Source: Candidatus Zhuqueibacterota bacterium
GTDB taxonomy: Bacteria > Electryoneota > RPQS01
Assembly (NCBI GenBank): GCA_003818605.1
Contig: RPQS01000035.1
Coordinates: 1-39,178, forward strand
Direction: 5' to 3'
DNA length: 39,178 nucleotides
Shown here in pieces: positions 30,837-39,178 of this stretch. Every line of letters begins with the position of its first letter. Position 1 is the stretch's first letter. The notes below the pieces were generated by a model. The model was not told the DNA's origin and ran no database searches. It was given only the letters and a program-made list of their open reading frames with translations. Both the position numbers and the translations under genes were made by a program.

Positions 30837-31829
30837 ATGAACGGTTCGAACTTCCAGATGCCCGAATCGGTGGAGATTGACGAGACCACCCATACCGATA
30901 CGTATGGCAAATTCGTCATTCAGCCTCTTGAACGCGGCTATGGTGTGACTATCGGCAACAGCCTGCGACGTGTACTCCTGTCCTCGCTGCAAGGCGCGGC
31001 AATTGTTTCTTTGAAAATTGACGGTGTGTTGCACGAATTTTCTACGATCCCCGGCGTTGCTGAAGATGTCACGGAAATTGTTCTGAACCTGAAGCAGGTC
31101 CGTTTCAAGCTTCTTAACAAGAAGCCTGATAAAGTTGTGCTTCATCTGCGCGGTCCGAAAGAATTCACTGCTCGCGATATTCAAATCGGCAATAATGATT
31201 TCGAGGTGTTGAATCCCGATTATCATATTGGCTCCTTGAATCGCGACGCAGAGTTGAAAATCGAACTGCAGATCCGCAAAGGTCGCGGGTATATTCCGGC
31301 GGAAGAAAATCGTCCGCCCGATGCGCCCATCGGCACGATTCCACTCGATTCGGTTTTCTCGCCGATCCGGAATGTGACTTACACGATTGAGAACACGCGC
31401 GTCGGCCAGAGGATTGATTACGAGAAACTCACTCTGGAGATCTGGACTGACGGTTCGATTACGCCGGACGATGCTTTAACGTATGCGGCGCGGATTCTTC
31501 GCGATCATATCCAACTCTTCATCAACTTCGACATCAAGCCGGAGAAAGAGGAGGAGGAAGATATTGACGAGGAAACGCTGCACATCCGCAAGCTGCTGCG
31601 AAAGCCGGTGGAAGAACTGGAATTGTCGGTTCGCAGTGCCAACTGTTTGAAAGAAGCCCGTATCCGTACCATCGCAGATCTGGTCCGTCGCGAAGAACCC
31701 GAGATGTTAAAGTTCAAGAATTTCGGACGCAAATCTCTGGTTGAGCTGACTGAAATTCTGAAATCCAAGGGTCTTTTCTTCGGCATGGACGTCGAAAAGT
31801 ACCTCAACCCCGACTACGATAAAAAATGA
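30837..31829 (+). CDS. rpoA: DNA-directed RNA polymerase subunit alpha
   Basis: 330 residues. The N-terminal dimerisation domain has [24 protein letters not shown] linker rich in Glu follows ([13 protein letters not shown], around residue 235). The C-terminal domain has [17 protein letters not shown] and [18 protein letters not shown], the helix-hairpin-helix surface for UP elements and activators. GAGGAGA precedes ATG 30837. The stop overlaps the rplQ ATG (ATGA). Confidence 0.98.
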   Translation: MNGSNFQMPESVEIDETTHTDTYGKFVIQPLERGYGVTIGNSLRRVLLSSLQGAAIVSLKIDGVLHEFSTIPGVAEDVTEIVLNLKQVRFKLLNKKPDKVVLHLRGPKEFTARDIQIGNNDFEVLNPDYHIGSLNRDAELKIELQIRKGRGYIPAEENRPPDAPIGTIPLDSVFSPIRNVTYTIENTRVGQRIDYEKLTLEIWTDGSITPDDALTYAARILRDHIQLFINFDIKPEKEEEEDIDEETLHIRKLLRKPVEELELSVRSANCLKEARIRTIADLVRREEPEMLKFKNFGRKSLVELTEILKSKGLFFGMDVEKYLNPDYDKK

Positions 31830-32401
31830 GACATTTGAATACCGGGCGGAGTCTGAGCCGCTCACCCAGCCATCGCAAAGCACTCTTGGGGAACCTCGCG
31901 CAGGAGCTTTTTCAGCACAAGCGCATTCGAACGACTTTAGCCAAGGCGAAAGAGTTGCGGCCGTATGCCGAAAAACTGGTGACGACTGCGAAGAAGGGAC
32001 ATCTTGCGGCCCGTCGTCAGGTTCTGCGTGTTCTCACCCGTAAAACCGTTGTTAAAAGCCTTTTTGATGAGATCGCCCCGAAGTACGCGGATCGCAACGG
32101 CGGTTATACGCGGATTATTAAGCTGGCCAACCGAATCGGAGATAATGCTCCCTTGGCCATCATTGAGTTGGTGGGGTATGAAGGTATCGTGACTGCGCCA
32201 GCTGCAACGTCGGAAACCAAGAAAAAAGCCGGTCAAAAAGCGGCCAAAAGACCGACTTCGCCAGCAGTCAAGTCCGAAGACGGCAAAGCCAAGCGTAGCA
32301 AATCGGATCTTGCGGCAAAGGCAAAGCCGAAAGCTGCCGTGAAAAAGACCTCTGCTTCCACAGGCAAGAAAGCTGGCGGAAAAAAGAGCGGCGAAAAATA
32401 A
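31826..32401 (+). CDS. rplQ: 50S ribosomal protein L17 with long basic tail
   Basis: 191 residues, against about 115-130 in most bacteria. Residues 1-121 are an ordinary L17 ([49 protein letters not shown]). Residues about 122-191 are a tail of Lys, Ala, Ser and Pro ([34 protein letters not shown]). L17 lies at the tunnel exit near L22 and L32. It is the last gene of the block and is followed by the terminator at 32421-32448. Confidence 0.96.
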   Translation: MRHLNTGRSLSRSPSHRKALLGNLAQELFQHKRIRTTLAKAKELRPYAEKLVTTAKKGHLAARRQVLRVLTRKTVVKSLFDEIAPKYADRNGGYTRIIKLANRIGDNAPLAIIELVGYEGIVTAPAATSETKKKAGQKAAKRPTSPAVKSEDGKAKRSKSDLAAKAKPKAAVKKTSASTGKKAGGKKSGEK

Positions 32402-32420
32402 TCTACTTTTTCGATCTGTT

Positions 32421-32448
32421 AAGCCACATCCTTCGGGTGTGGCTTTTT
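32421..32448 (+). terminator. Rho-independent terminator after rplQ
   Basis: AAGCCACA (32421-32428) and CC (32430-32431) pair with GG (32436-32437) and TGTGGCTT (32438-32445), leaving T32429 as a bulge. The loop is TTCG closed by C-G, the stable UUCG tetraloop. A run of five T follows the stem's GC part (32444-32448). This is the only textbook intrinsic terminator in the window and marks the end of the ribosomal superoperon. Confidence 0.9.
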
Positions 32449-32465
32449 CATTTGTTTCCATACAG

Positions 32466-32494
32466 TTGACTTTCGGTAGAGTCGTGCGTATATT
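32466..32494 (+). promoter_or_regulatory. Sigma70-like promoter of the hutU operon
   Basis: TTGACT (32466-32471) is separated by 17 bp from TATATT (32489-32494), five of six matches in each box. Transcription would start near 32501, leaving a leader of about 140 nt before hutU. It lies between the rplQ terminator and the first gene of the next operon, which fits well. Confidence 0.7.
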
Positions 32495-32554
32495 TATAAG
32501 ATGCAGATGCTTTCCCATTCGATTTGGGGCAGAAAACGGTGTTTTTCGCTCCGC

Positions 32555-32567
32555 ATTAAGTCTTAAT
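32555..32567 (+). promoter_or_regulatory. Perfect palindrome in the hutU leader, possible operator
   Basis: ATTAAG (32555-32560) and CTTAAT (32562-32567) form a perfect inverted repeat around one base. It lies about 55 nt downstream of the predicted transcription start and 73 nt before hutU. Such a site could bind a dimeric repressor; no regulator gene is in the window. Confidence 0.35.
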
Positions 32568-32639
32568 TATCAACACGTTCTGAGAAAATAGTGGAATGGT
32601 CCTGAATCCGATTCATTTTCTTCTGCTGAGTAATACGCT

Positions 32640-34298
32640 ATGAGCACTCTGGAAATTCCTCGCACTCCCCACGGTCCGGCACTATCATGCAAGGGATGGA
32701 TTCAGGAAGCGGCTATGCGCATGCTGCTGAATAATCTCGATCCCGAAGTTGCGGAAGACCGTGAGCAGTTAATTGTCTACGGCGGGACGGGCAAAGCCGC
32801 GCGTTCCCGCGAAGCACTCTTTGGAATTCTCAACGCGCTGAAGAAACTCGAGAACGATGAGACGTTGCTTGTGCAGTCCGGTAAAGCGGTAGGAGTTGTA
32901 AAAACGCATACCGACGCGCCGCGCGTGTTGATAGCTAACTCCAACCTTGTTCCGCAATGGGCGAATTGGGAATACTTCCACGAACTCGAAGCCAAAGGCC
33001 TGATCATGTACGGTCAGATGACCGCCGGTTCGTGGATCTATATCGGTACACAGGGAATCTTGCAAGGCACATATGAGACTTTTGCGTCACTTGCCGCCAA
33101 GCACTATGGCGGTTCGCTGAAGGGGAAGTGGACGCTTACAGGCGGGCTGGGCGGAATGGGAGGAGCGCAACCGTTATCGGTCACATTGAACGGTGGCGTC
33201 GCGCTATGCGTTGAAGTGGATCCCGCGCGGGCGCGCCGTCGAGTAGATATCGGCTACTGCGATAGATATACTGAGAGTCTTGAAGAAGCCCTGCGCTGGG
33301 TGCGCGAAAGCGTTCAAAAAGGCGATGCATTGTCTGTTGGATTAGTAGGCAACTGCGCCGACGTTTTGCCCGAACTGTTGCGGCGCAATGTGATTCCTGA
33401 TGTAGTGACGGATCAGACATCCTCGCACGATGAGCTGAACGGTTATGTTCCTCACGGGATGCCGTTTGATGATGCGCTGCTTTTGCGCAAAAAAGACCCC
33501 CGCGAATACATCCGTCGCAGCACTCAGTCCATGGTCGTGCATACACAGGCTATGGTCGAGTTCCAGAAGCGGGGAGCTATTGTTTTTGATTATGGCAACA
33601 ACCTACGCGGTCAAGCGCTCAAAGCAGGATTTGCAGAAGCCTTTGCCTATCCCGGATTCGTTCCCGCTTATATCCGTCCGCTGTTTTGCGAGGGCAAAGG
33701 ACCGTTTCGTTGGGCGGCCTTGTCCGGGGATCCGAACGATATTCGAATCATTGACGAGGAAGCCCTGCGGCTTTTTCCCGATAATGAAGGTTTAGTACGT
33801 TGGATCAAGACGGCAACTCCGCGCATTCCGTTCCAGGGATTACCGTCGCGTATCTGCTGGCTGGGGCAGGGAGACCGGGCGAAATTCGGTTTAGCCATCA
33901 ATGAACTCGTGCGTTTGAAAAAAGTAGTCGCTCCCATTGTGATCGGTCGGGATCATCTGGATTGCGGTTCGGTGGCTTCGCCCTATCGCGAGACGGAAGC
34001 GATGAAAGACGGATCGGACGCCATAGCCGATTGGCCGATTCTGAATGCGCTGGTCAATACCGCATCGGGCGCGTCGTGGGTAAGTTTTCATCATGGCGGC
34101 GGTGTGGGAATCGGGGCTTCGCTGCATGCCGGACAGGTGATTGTCGCCGACGGCACCGATGCGGCTGCCGTCCGTCTGCAGCGTGTTCTAACAAACGATC
34201 CGGCCATGGGATTATTCCGCCATCATGATGCGGGCTACGCTGAAGCCAGTGAAACCGCTCGGCAAAAAAATGTGAGCATTCCCGGTCTGAATTATTAA
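32640..34298 (+). CDS. hutU: Urocanate hydratase
   Basis: 552 residues, the family length. It converts urocanate and water to 4-imidazolone-5-propionate, the second step of histidine breakdown, using tightly bound NAD+ in the cytoplasm. The nucleotide-binding glycine-rich segment [15 protein letters not shown] is at about 167-181. Other conserved parts are [20 protein letters not shown] and [18 protein letters not shown] near the C-terminus. It is the first gene after the predicted promoter. The first enzyme, histidine ammonia-lyase (HutH), is not in the window. Confidence 0.97.
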   Translation: MSTLEIPRTPHGPALSCKGWIQEAAMRMLLNNLDPEVAEDREQLIVYGGTGKAARSREALFGILNALKKLENDETLLVQSGKAVGVVKTHTDAPRVLIANSNLVPQWANWEYFHELEAKGLIMYGQMTAGSWIYIGTQGILQGTYETFASLAAKHYGGSLKGKWTLTGGLGGMGGAQPLSVTLNGGVALCVEVDPARARRRVDIGYCDRYTESLEEALRWVRESVQKGDALSVGLVGNCADVLPELLRRNVIPDVVTDQTSSHDELNGYVPHGMPFDDALLLRKKDPREYIRRSTQSMVVHTQAMVEFQKRGAIVFDYGNNLRGQALKAGFAEAFAYPGFVPAYIRPLFCEGKGPFRWAALSGDPNDIRIIDEEALRLFPDNEGLVRWIKTATPRIPFQGLPSRICWLGQGDRAKFGLAINELVRLKKVVAPIVIGRDHLDCGSVASPYRETEAMKDGSDAIADWPILNALVNTASGASWVSFHHGGGVGIGASLHAGQVIVADGTDAAAVRLQRVLTNDPAMGLFRHHDAGYAEASETARQKNVSIPGLNY

Positions 34299-34320
34299 AT
34301 GACTCATTGCGAGGTTCGCG

Positions 34321-35097
34321 ATGGAGAATCTTCTCTTGGAATACCGCAACCCAGTTGCTGTTATTACAGTGAATCGTCCGCGCGCCATGAATTCCCTGAC
34401 GGTCGCAACTCTACACGAATTCAATAGTCTATTAGACGAGTTGACTTCCCATTCGGATATTCGAGCGGTCGTCCTTACAGGCGCAGGAGAGAAAGCCTTT
34501 GTGGCGGGTGCGGACATTGCGGAAATTCGCGATCTGGGCATGCTGAGCGGGAAGGAGTTTGCCGCGCGCGGGTTGGCACTGTTTTCACGAATCGAAAAGC
34601 TGCGCATTCCCGTTATCGCTGCAGTGAATGGCTATGCTCTGGGCGGCGGATGCGAATTGGCGATGGCTTGTCATTTGCGGATCGTATCGGAAAACGCCAA
34701 GTTTGCGCAACCAGAGATTAATCTTGGACTCATTCCCGGCTACGGAGGGACGCAGCGGCTGCCGCGGCTCATCGGACGCGCCCGTGCGTTGGATTTACTC
34801 TTGACGGGGCGTATGATTCCTGCTGAAGAAGCCTTGCAGTGGGGCTTGGTGAATGCCGTTGTGCCGCAGTCCGAATTGATGACCATCGCTCTTAAATTGG
34901 CGGCTGATCTGGCGGGCAAACCGCGCAAAGCGGTGGAAGCGATTTTAGAAGCGGTGGATTCAGGACTTCAGATCGGTCTCGACCGCGGACTGCAAGTGGA
35001 AGAAAACCTCTTCTCTTTCTGCTGCGGCACGGATGACAAGAATGAAGGAACCGCTGCCTTTCTGGAAAAACGCACTCCTGAATTCAAGGGACATTGA
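34321..35097 (+). CDS. Enoyl-CoA hydratase (crotonase family)
   Basis: 258 residues, normal for short-chain enoyl-CoA hydratases. Both catalytic glutamates are present: E112 in ALGGGCELAMA and E132 in FAQPEINLGLIPG, the same 20-residue spacing as in rat hydratase (E144/E164). The oxyanion-hole segment AFVAGADIAEI is at about 60-70. The end TAAFLEKRTPEFKGH is typical of FadB/Crt-like hydratases. It adds water to trans-2-enoyl-CoA; chain length cannot be inferred. GAGG 6 nt before ATG supports the start. It lies between hutU and hutI, 22 nt after hutU, although histidine breakdown needs no enoyl-CoA step. Confidence 0.92.
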   Translation: MENLLLEYRNPVAVITVNRPRAMNSLTVATLHEFNSLLDELTSHSDIRAVVLTGAGEKAFVAGADIAEIRDLGMLSGKEFAARGLALFSRIEKLRIPVIAAVNGYALGGGCELAMACHLRIVSENAKFAQPEINLGLIPGYGGTQRLPRLIGRARALDLLLTGRMIPAEEALQWGLVNAVVPQSELMTIALKLAADLAGKPRKAVEAILEAVDSGLQIGLDRGLQVEENLFSFCCGTDDKNEGTAAFLEKRTPEFKGH

Positions 35098-35102
35098 ACA
35101 AC

Positions 35103-36362
35103 GTGGCAGATGTTCTAATTCACAATATTTCCTTGCTGGCAACGCCGCAATCGGCCGACAAGGCAAGGCAGTCGAACAGTGTTTTGCGGATCCCGCGCGC
35201 GGCTATCCTCATCCAAGATGGCTGTATCACTGATATCGGTCACGAGGCGGAAATCACTGCAAGGTCGCCAGCCGGAATTCCGCGATACAACGCAAACGGC
35301 TATCTGGCGACACCCGGTCTTGTGGATTGCCATACACATCCGATTTTTGTCGGTAATCGCGCCGCTGAATTTCATCAGCGCAATGCCGGGAAAACGTATC
35401 TGGAAATTGCAGCGGCGGGCGGCGGTATCCAGACCTCCGCAAGAAAGCTGCGCGACGCTTCTCCGGAACAACTCATTCAAGAATCTTTGCCGCGTTTCCA
35501 TCGCTCGCTCACGTGCGGTGTAACGGCAATAGAAGGCAAATCGGGATATGGTTTGGATTGGGAGGGAGAGCGCAAATCACTTTTAGCTCTACGCGAGATC
35601 GGCAGGCAGATTCCACAGCATCTATTTCGTACGTTTCTGATCCATGCGCTGCCGTCTTCCTACTCTGATCGTCGTGCGGACTTTGTGGGCGATGTGATCG
35701 AAAATATGATTCCTGCGGTCGCGCACGACAAGCTGTCTGAATCGGTGGATGTGTTTTGCGAAACGGGAGCTTTTACTGTTGACGAATCGCGGCGGTTTTT
35801 GACAGCGGCGAAAAACAACGGGCTTTCGTGCATGGTGCATGCCAATCAATTTGGCCATTCCGGCGGGGCTTTTTTGGCGGCTGAGGTCGGTGCAAGAAGT
35901 GCGCATCACCTTGAGTATCTAAGCGATGAGGAAATTAGAGCGTTGGCTGCTGCAGGAACTGTCGGTGTCGTGCTTCCCGCGAGCGTATTTTTCTTGGGAA
36001 ATCTTCCGTATCCACCCGCTCGCCGCATGTTGGAACTCGGTATGGATGTCGCGATTGCCACCGATATGAATCCCGGTTCAGCCATGACCGAATCGCTGCC
36101 TTTCTGTATGACCGCTGCGGCCATATACTGTAAAATGACGCCGGAAGAACTGCTGAATTCAGTCACTCTGAATGCCGCGAAGGTTCTGGATGCAGATTCA
36201 CAAATCGGATCATTAGAAACTGGCAAGTGCGGCGATGTTGCACTTTGGAACGTGCCCGATTTGGAATCCCTATCCTATCATTTCGGTGAGTTGCGGGCGG
36301 CGGCCGTCTTCATTGCCGGACGCGTTGTTTGGAAAGACAACGATGCAACCGCAAGATATTGA
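35103..36362 (+). CDS. hutI: Imidazolonepropionase
   Basis: 419 residues from GTG 35103; a TTG at 35094 overlapping the previous stop is the alternative start. It hydrolyses 4-imidazolone-5-propionate to N-formimino-L-glutamate, the step after HutU. It belongs to the amidohydrolase superfamily: metal ligands are H77 and H79 (VDCHTHP), H246 (VHANQF) and D321 (ATDMNPG), the same spacing as in B. subtilis HutI. The conserved RNAGKTYLEIAAAGGGIQ and KSGYGL segments bind substrate. AAGGGA lies 11 nt before the GTG. The next enzyme (formiminoglutamate hydrolase or transferase) is not visible. Confidence 0.95.
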   Translation: MADVLIHNISLLATPQSADKARQSNSVLRIPRAAILIQDGCITDIGHEAEITARSPAGIPRYNANGYLATPGLVDCHTHPIFVGNRAAEFHQRNAGKTYLEIAAAGGGIQTSARKLRDASPEQLIQESLPRFHRSLTCGVTAIEGKSGYGLDWEGERKSLLALREIGRQIPQHLFRTFLIHALPSSYSDRRADFVGDVIENMIPAVAHDKLSESVDVFCETGAFTVDESRRFLTAAKNNGLSCMVHANQFGHSGGAFLAAEVGARSAHHLEYLSDEEIRALAAAGTVGVVLPASVFFLGNLPYPPARRMLELGMDVAIATDMNPGSAMTESLPFCMTAAAIYCKMTPEELLNSVTLNAAKVLDADSQIGSLETGKCGDVALWNVPDLESLSYHFGELRAAAVFIAGRVVWKDNDATARY

Positions 36363-37179
36363 AGTCGGCACCTCCGGCTGGCTTTTTGAAGACTGGCGCG
36401 GGACGTTTTACCCGTTGCGGGTACCTAAATCGAAGTGGCTGGAGTACTATTCGGCACGATTTAGTGTTGGCGAGATCAACAGCACGTATTATCGAATTGC
36501 ACCTCCTGCCACATTTGAGTCTATAAACCGCAGGACTCCACCGGAGTTTCGATTTACGGCTAAAGTACATGCTGATGTAACTCACAAGCAGGAAAAGCCG
36601 GATCGTTCTCTTCAGCAATTGACTTCAGCGATTGAGCCGTTACGGTGTTCCGATAAATTGAGCGGATTATTGGCGCAGTTTCCCGCGGGTTTTCGCTATA
36701 ACTCGCAGAATCTGGACTATGTTTTGAAACTGCCCGAATTCTGCGACGGAATCCGACTTTGTATCGAATTCCGAAGTCGAAGCTGGCTCGGAGAATCCAT
36801 CGCCGCGCCGCTGCGCCAATCCGGTCTCACATGGGTGTGTCCCGATGAACCGGATCTTCCCGATTTAATGCCATTTGAAATGATAACGACTTCGGATTTG
36901 TTATATGTTCGTCTGCACGGCCGAAACCGCCAAGCGTGGTATGATCGCACCGCAGGAGACCGATATGACTATGTCTATAAAGAAGAAGAGCTTATTGATA
37001 TTGGAAAGAAACTGTTGGCTTCTGAACCTGCTGTACATCGAGCTGTAATATTTTTCAACAACTGCCATGCCGGTCAAGCTGTTCGCAATGCATGGTGGCT
37101 GAAAAACTGGCTGGCAGCCCTCTTTTCTTCAGAGAATTCCGAGAAGGTTCCGGATGGATTCGATCTTTCGGCGGATTAG
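36343..37179 (+). CDS. DUF72 (YecE-like) family protein
   Basis: 278 residues from ATG 36343, with GGAAAG 6 nt upstream. The frame is open further upstream, but that part lies wholly inside hutI. The start IEVGTSGWLFEDWRGTFYP is the family signature. Other typical parts are FSVGEINSTYYRIAPPATFESINRRTP and LAQFPAGFRYN, plus YVRLHGRNRQAWY and a late FFNNCHAGQAVRNAWWL. Family members adopt a TIM-barrel fold and have no established function. It overlaps hutI by 20 nt and the next gene by 26 nt, which argues for coupled translation. Confidence 0.9.
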   Translation: MQPQDIEVGTSGWLFEDWRGTFYPLRVPKSKWLEYYSARFSVGEINSTYYRIAPPATFESINRRTPPEFRFTAKVHADVTHKQEKPDRSLQQLTSAIEPLRCSDKLSGLLAQFPAGFRYNSQNLDYVLKLPEFCDGIRLCIEFRSRSWLGESIAAPLRQSGLTWVCPDEPDLPDLMPFEMITTSDLLYVRLHGRNRQAWYDRTAGDRYDYVYKEEELIDIGKKLLASEPAVHRAVIFFNNCHAGQAVRNAWWLKNWLAALFSSENSEKVPDGFDLSAD

Positions 37180-38578
37180 CCAATCTCCCAACGCCGACGC
37201 ATGGCGCCAATTCCGATGCTCAGACGGACAATTCCGCAGGCTGCTGGATCTGGCGCGGTCGTTAGGTTTCCCAGTCAGCAAAACAGAGAAGGGATCGCAA
37301 GGAACAGCTTTCGTGACGGTTCGCGATCCCGATCATGTATTGTGCGTTGCGGAATCTGCTTCACTTTCCTACTCGCCGTTTCAACCGTCGCAGACACGAT
37401 TCAGCATTGCTTTCACGGAAGACTCCGATGCGATGGAGGAGTTCCGCATGTGGACCGATGCCGCGTCGCAGACAATTCGAGCCGATAATTCCGAACGGGA
37501 GGATGCGGTATTATCTCCTCTAATGGATGTGCTGCAGGATGCCGAAAAAATGACGTGGTTGGATCTTGAATGCAATGTACTGCGAACGATGCAAACCGTC
37601 AACCAGTTGGATCTTGAGGGTGAGCCGCTTTTTCTGACTCTGAGCAGAACGATCCGCGATTTGTTGTCGCCGGTGCTGTATGAATTAGAGTTGGAAAATC
37701 CCGCCGATTTCTGGCCCGGCAGAGCGCGGGATTGGACATGGATGGAATCTGCGCTGGACAAGGATTGGTCTACCTTGACGCTTACCCCGCGGTTGAAGCG
37801 CCTTCTTTTCCGACGCGAACGTGTTTTATTTGTCGAGGAAATGAAATCAGCTCCGGACATTCAGTTCACTTCCACTGCGGGAAAAAGTCTGCAATCCGGA
37901 TTTCTCCTTCCGCTAACGTGCGGGACCAGCCCCTTGGGAATTATCAAAATATTCTATGGCAGAACTCTGTATCCCCTCGCGGGCGAAGTCGAGGCTTTGG
38001 AGTTGCTGCGCCGGGAATTATCCATTCTGCTCGATCATATTCGCACGCATCTTCGCATGCAGCGTATGGCAACCGTGGACGGTTTGACCAATCTGTTTAA
38101 TCATCGCTTTTTCCAAGACCAGCTAAGAACGGAATACCAGCGAGCCCTTCGTTATAATAAAAGCATGACTCTGCTCATGATAGATATAGACGATTTTAAA
38201 GGATATAACGACAAATACGGGCATCTCGCGGGAGACCGAGTTTTGGCCGAGACGGCGCGCACGATTCGGAATTCCGTGCGGGATATTGATTTTGTAGCCC
38301 GCTATGGCGGAGATGAATTCGCGCTGATTCTGCCCGAGGTGGAGGCCGACGGCGGGATGATTGTGGCTGAAAAAATCCGCAAGGCTGTAGAGGCGCAGCG
38401 ATTTATCAGTGAAGACGGCGAGACAATAGGGTCTATTTCCGTTTCTTGTGGCGTAACGGATAATCGCAGTGCGGCATCGCCCGACATCCTGATTGAGCGG
38501 GCAGACAAGGCGCTTTATTGGGTGAAACGGCACGGCCGCAATCTCGTACGTTTAGCATCCGACAACGATCAGGACTGA
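37154..38578 (+). CDS. GGDEF-domain diguanylate cyclase with a GAF-like sensory part
   Basis: 474 residues. The C-terminal GGDEF domain spans about 305-470. The catalytic motif GGDEF is at 385-389, and an RxxD inhibitory site (R376 to D379) sits five residues before it, so the enzyme should make cyclic di-GMP and be inhibited by it. The N-terminal 300 residues have no membrane span. The part from about 150 to 300 looks GAF-like (FLTLSRTIRDLL, GFLLPLTCGTSPLGIIKIFYG), suggesting a cytoplasmic signal sensor; the ligand is unknown. GAGAAGG 6 nt before ATG 37154 supports the start. It overlaps the DUF72 gene by 26 nt and stands 3 nt before glgA. Confidence 0.92.
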   Translation: MDSIFRRISQSPNADAWRQFRCSDGQFRRLLDLARSLGFPVSKTEKGSQGTAFVTVRDPDHVLCVAESASLSYSPFQPSQTRFSIAFTEDSDAMEEFRMWTDAASQTIRADNSEREDAVLSPLMDVLQDAEKMTWLDLECNVLRTMQTVNQLDLEGEPLFLTLSRTIRDLLSPVLYELELENPADFWPGRARDWTWMESALDKDWSTLTLTPRLKRLLFRRERVLFVEEMKSAPDIQFTSTAGKSLQSGFLLPLTCGTSPLGIIKIFYGRTLYPLAGEVEALELLRRELSILLDHIRTHLRMQRMATVDGLTNLFNHRFFQDQLRTEYQRALRYNKSMTLLMIDIDDFKGYNDKYGHLAGDRVLAETARTIRNSVRDIDFVARYGGDEFALILPEVEADGGMIVAEKIRKAVEAQRFISEDGETIGSISVSCGVTDNRSAASPDILIERADKALYWVKRHGRNLVRLASDNDQD

Positions 38579-38581
38579 ATT

Positions 38582-39178
38582 GTGTATAAAGTACTTTTCG
38601 TCACATCGGAAGTTACTCCCTTTAGTAAAACGGGCGGGTTAGCGGATGTCAGCGGGGCTTTGCCGGCGGCTTTGGCGACGGCGGGATGTGACGTCAGAAT
38701 CGTCACGCCTTTTTACGGTTTTATTGACCTCGATCAGTTCGATTTTCCGTCGGCCACTCTCTTGACGGCACGCACCATAGATCTTCACGGGAGGGCGCAG
38801 CCCTACAGATTCAGACGCGTGGTACTCAACCGCCGCCACGAAGTGTTTTTTGTTGAGTGCGATCCGTTGTACGACAGACCGGGCGTTTATGTTGATCCCT
38901 TTACGAATCAGGATTACATAGACAACGATTATCGCTTCATTCTTCTGTCGCGGGCGGCTCTGGAATTGTGCCGCGTTTCCGAATGGATTCCTGATGTTAT
39001 TCATTGTAATGATTGGCAGACCGGTCTGGTTCCGTATTTTGCTTATCAAATCAAGCGCGCCGGGGAGTGGAAAAGGACCAGAACATTGCTGACGATTCAT
39101 AATATCGCTTACCACGGTTTGTTTGGGACGGAGACGTTGCATCGAATCAGCGGCGAGGTTCCGCAATATTATACACCG
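38582..39178 (+). CDS. glgA: Glycogen (starch) synthase, 5' part (3' end outside window)
   Basis: 199 codons from GTG 38582 to the window edge. The N-terminus has the ADP-glucose binding motif KTGGLADV at residues 16-23 (VLFVTSEVTPFSKTGG). Further on are DVIHCNDWQTGLVPYF and LLTIHNIAYHGLFG, typical of bacterial GlgA (GT5). It extends alpha-1,4-glucan chains from ADP-glucose. AGGA 7 nt before the GTG supports the start. It follows the GGDEF gene by 3 nt, so it is probably in the same operon. The C-terminal catalytic half cannot be judged. Confidence 0.95.
   Translation, partial: MYKVLFVTSEVTPFSKTGGLADVSGALPAALATAGCDVRIVTPFYGFIDLDQFDFPSATLLTARTIDLHGRAQPYRFRRVVLNRRHEVFFVECDPLYDRPGVYVDPFTNQDYIDNDYRFILLSRAALELCRVSEWIPDVIHCNDWQTGLVPYFAYQIKRAGEWKRTRTLLTIHNIAYHGLFGTETLHRISGEVPQYYTP

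Noticed and set aside
36235-36342. Upstream extension of the DUF72 gene
   Set aside because: It lies inside hutI, and the DUF72 signature begins right after ATG 36343, which has its own ribosome binding site.

Overview
The window is chromosomal bacterial DNA dominated by the ribosomal protein / RNA polymerase superoperon. It reads almost without interruption on the + strand from the 3' end of tuf to rplQ (positions 2 to 32401), then continues into a second, tightly packed operon (32640 to the window end). The organism looks like a Gram-negative-type bacterium. RpoC keeps the large insertion between the bridge/trigger-loop region and the C-terminal region (the place of E. coli SI3), and RpoB has a charged insertion near residues 890-1004. 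Many ATG starts lack a clear Shine-Dalgarno sequence. Together these suggest the FCB superphylum or a neighbouring candidate phylum; this is inference, and no species can be named from the sequence alone. GC content is moderate to high, no frameshifted or broken gene was seen, and all real genes are on the + strand.

Region 1 (2-5013): tuf 3' end, tRNA-Trp(CCA), secE, a class I methyltransferase gene placed between secE and nusG, then nusG, rplK, rplA, rplJ and rplL. A 23-bp imperfect hairpin sits in the rplL-rpoB gap. Region 2 (5014-13180): rpoB and rpoC. Region 3 (13352-16435): rpsL, rpsG, fusA, with no tuf after fusA. Region 4 (16505-32401): S10-spc-alpha block, in order rpsJ, rplC, rplD, rplW, rplB, rpsS, rplV, rpsC, rplP, rpmC, rpsQ, rplN, rplX, rplE, rpsN (zinc type), rpsH, rplF, rplR, rpsE, rpmD, rplO, secY, adk, map, infA, rpmJ, rpsM, rpsK, rpsD, rpoA, rplQ. 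It closes with a strong intrinsic terminator at 32421-32448.

Region 5 (32449-39178): a sigma70-like promoter, then hutU, an enoyl-CoA hydratase, hutI, a DUF72 protein, a GGDEF diguanylate cyclase and the start of glgA. Spacings run from small gaps to overlaps of 20-26 nt. HutU and HutI are consecutive steps of histidine breakdown; hutH and a formiminoglutamate-processing enzyme are not in the window. Putting histidine catabolism, a crotonase, a c-di-GMP synthase and glycogen synthase on one likely transcript is the least expected feature of the gene order.

The core genes are conserved. The points worth attention are local: the methyltransferase splitting secE-nusG; the long rplL-rpoB hairpin and smaller hairpins at other gene junctions; a possible ACG start for infA; TTG starts with good Shine-Dalgarno sites on rpoB, rpsL and rpsK; Lys/Ala/Pro-rich extensions on L22, L5 and L17; and the mixed hut/GGDEF/glgA operon. 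I found no CRISPR array, insertion sequence, prophage or clearly novel defence or biosynthetic system.
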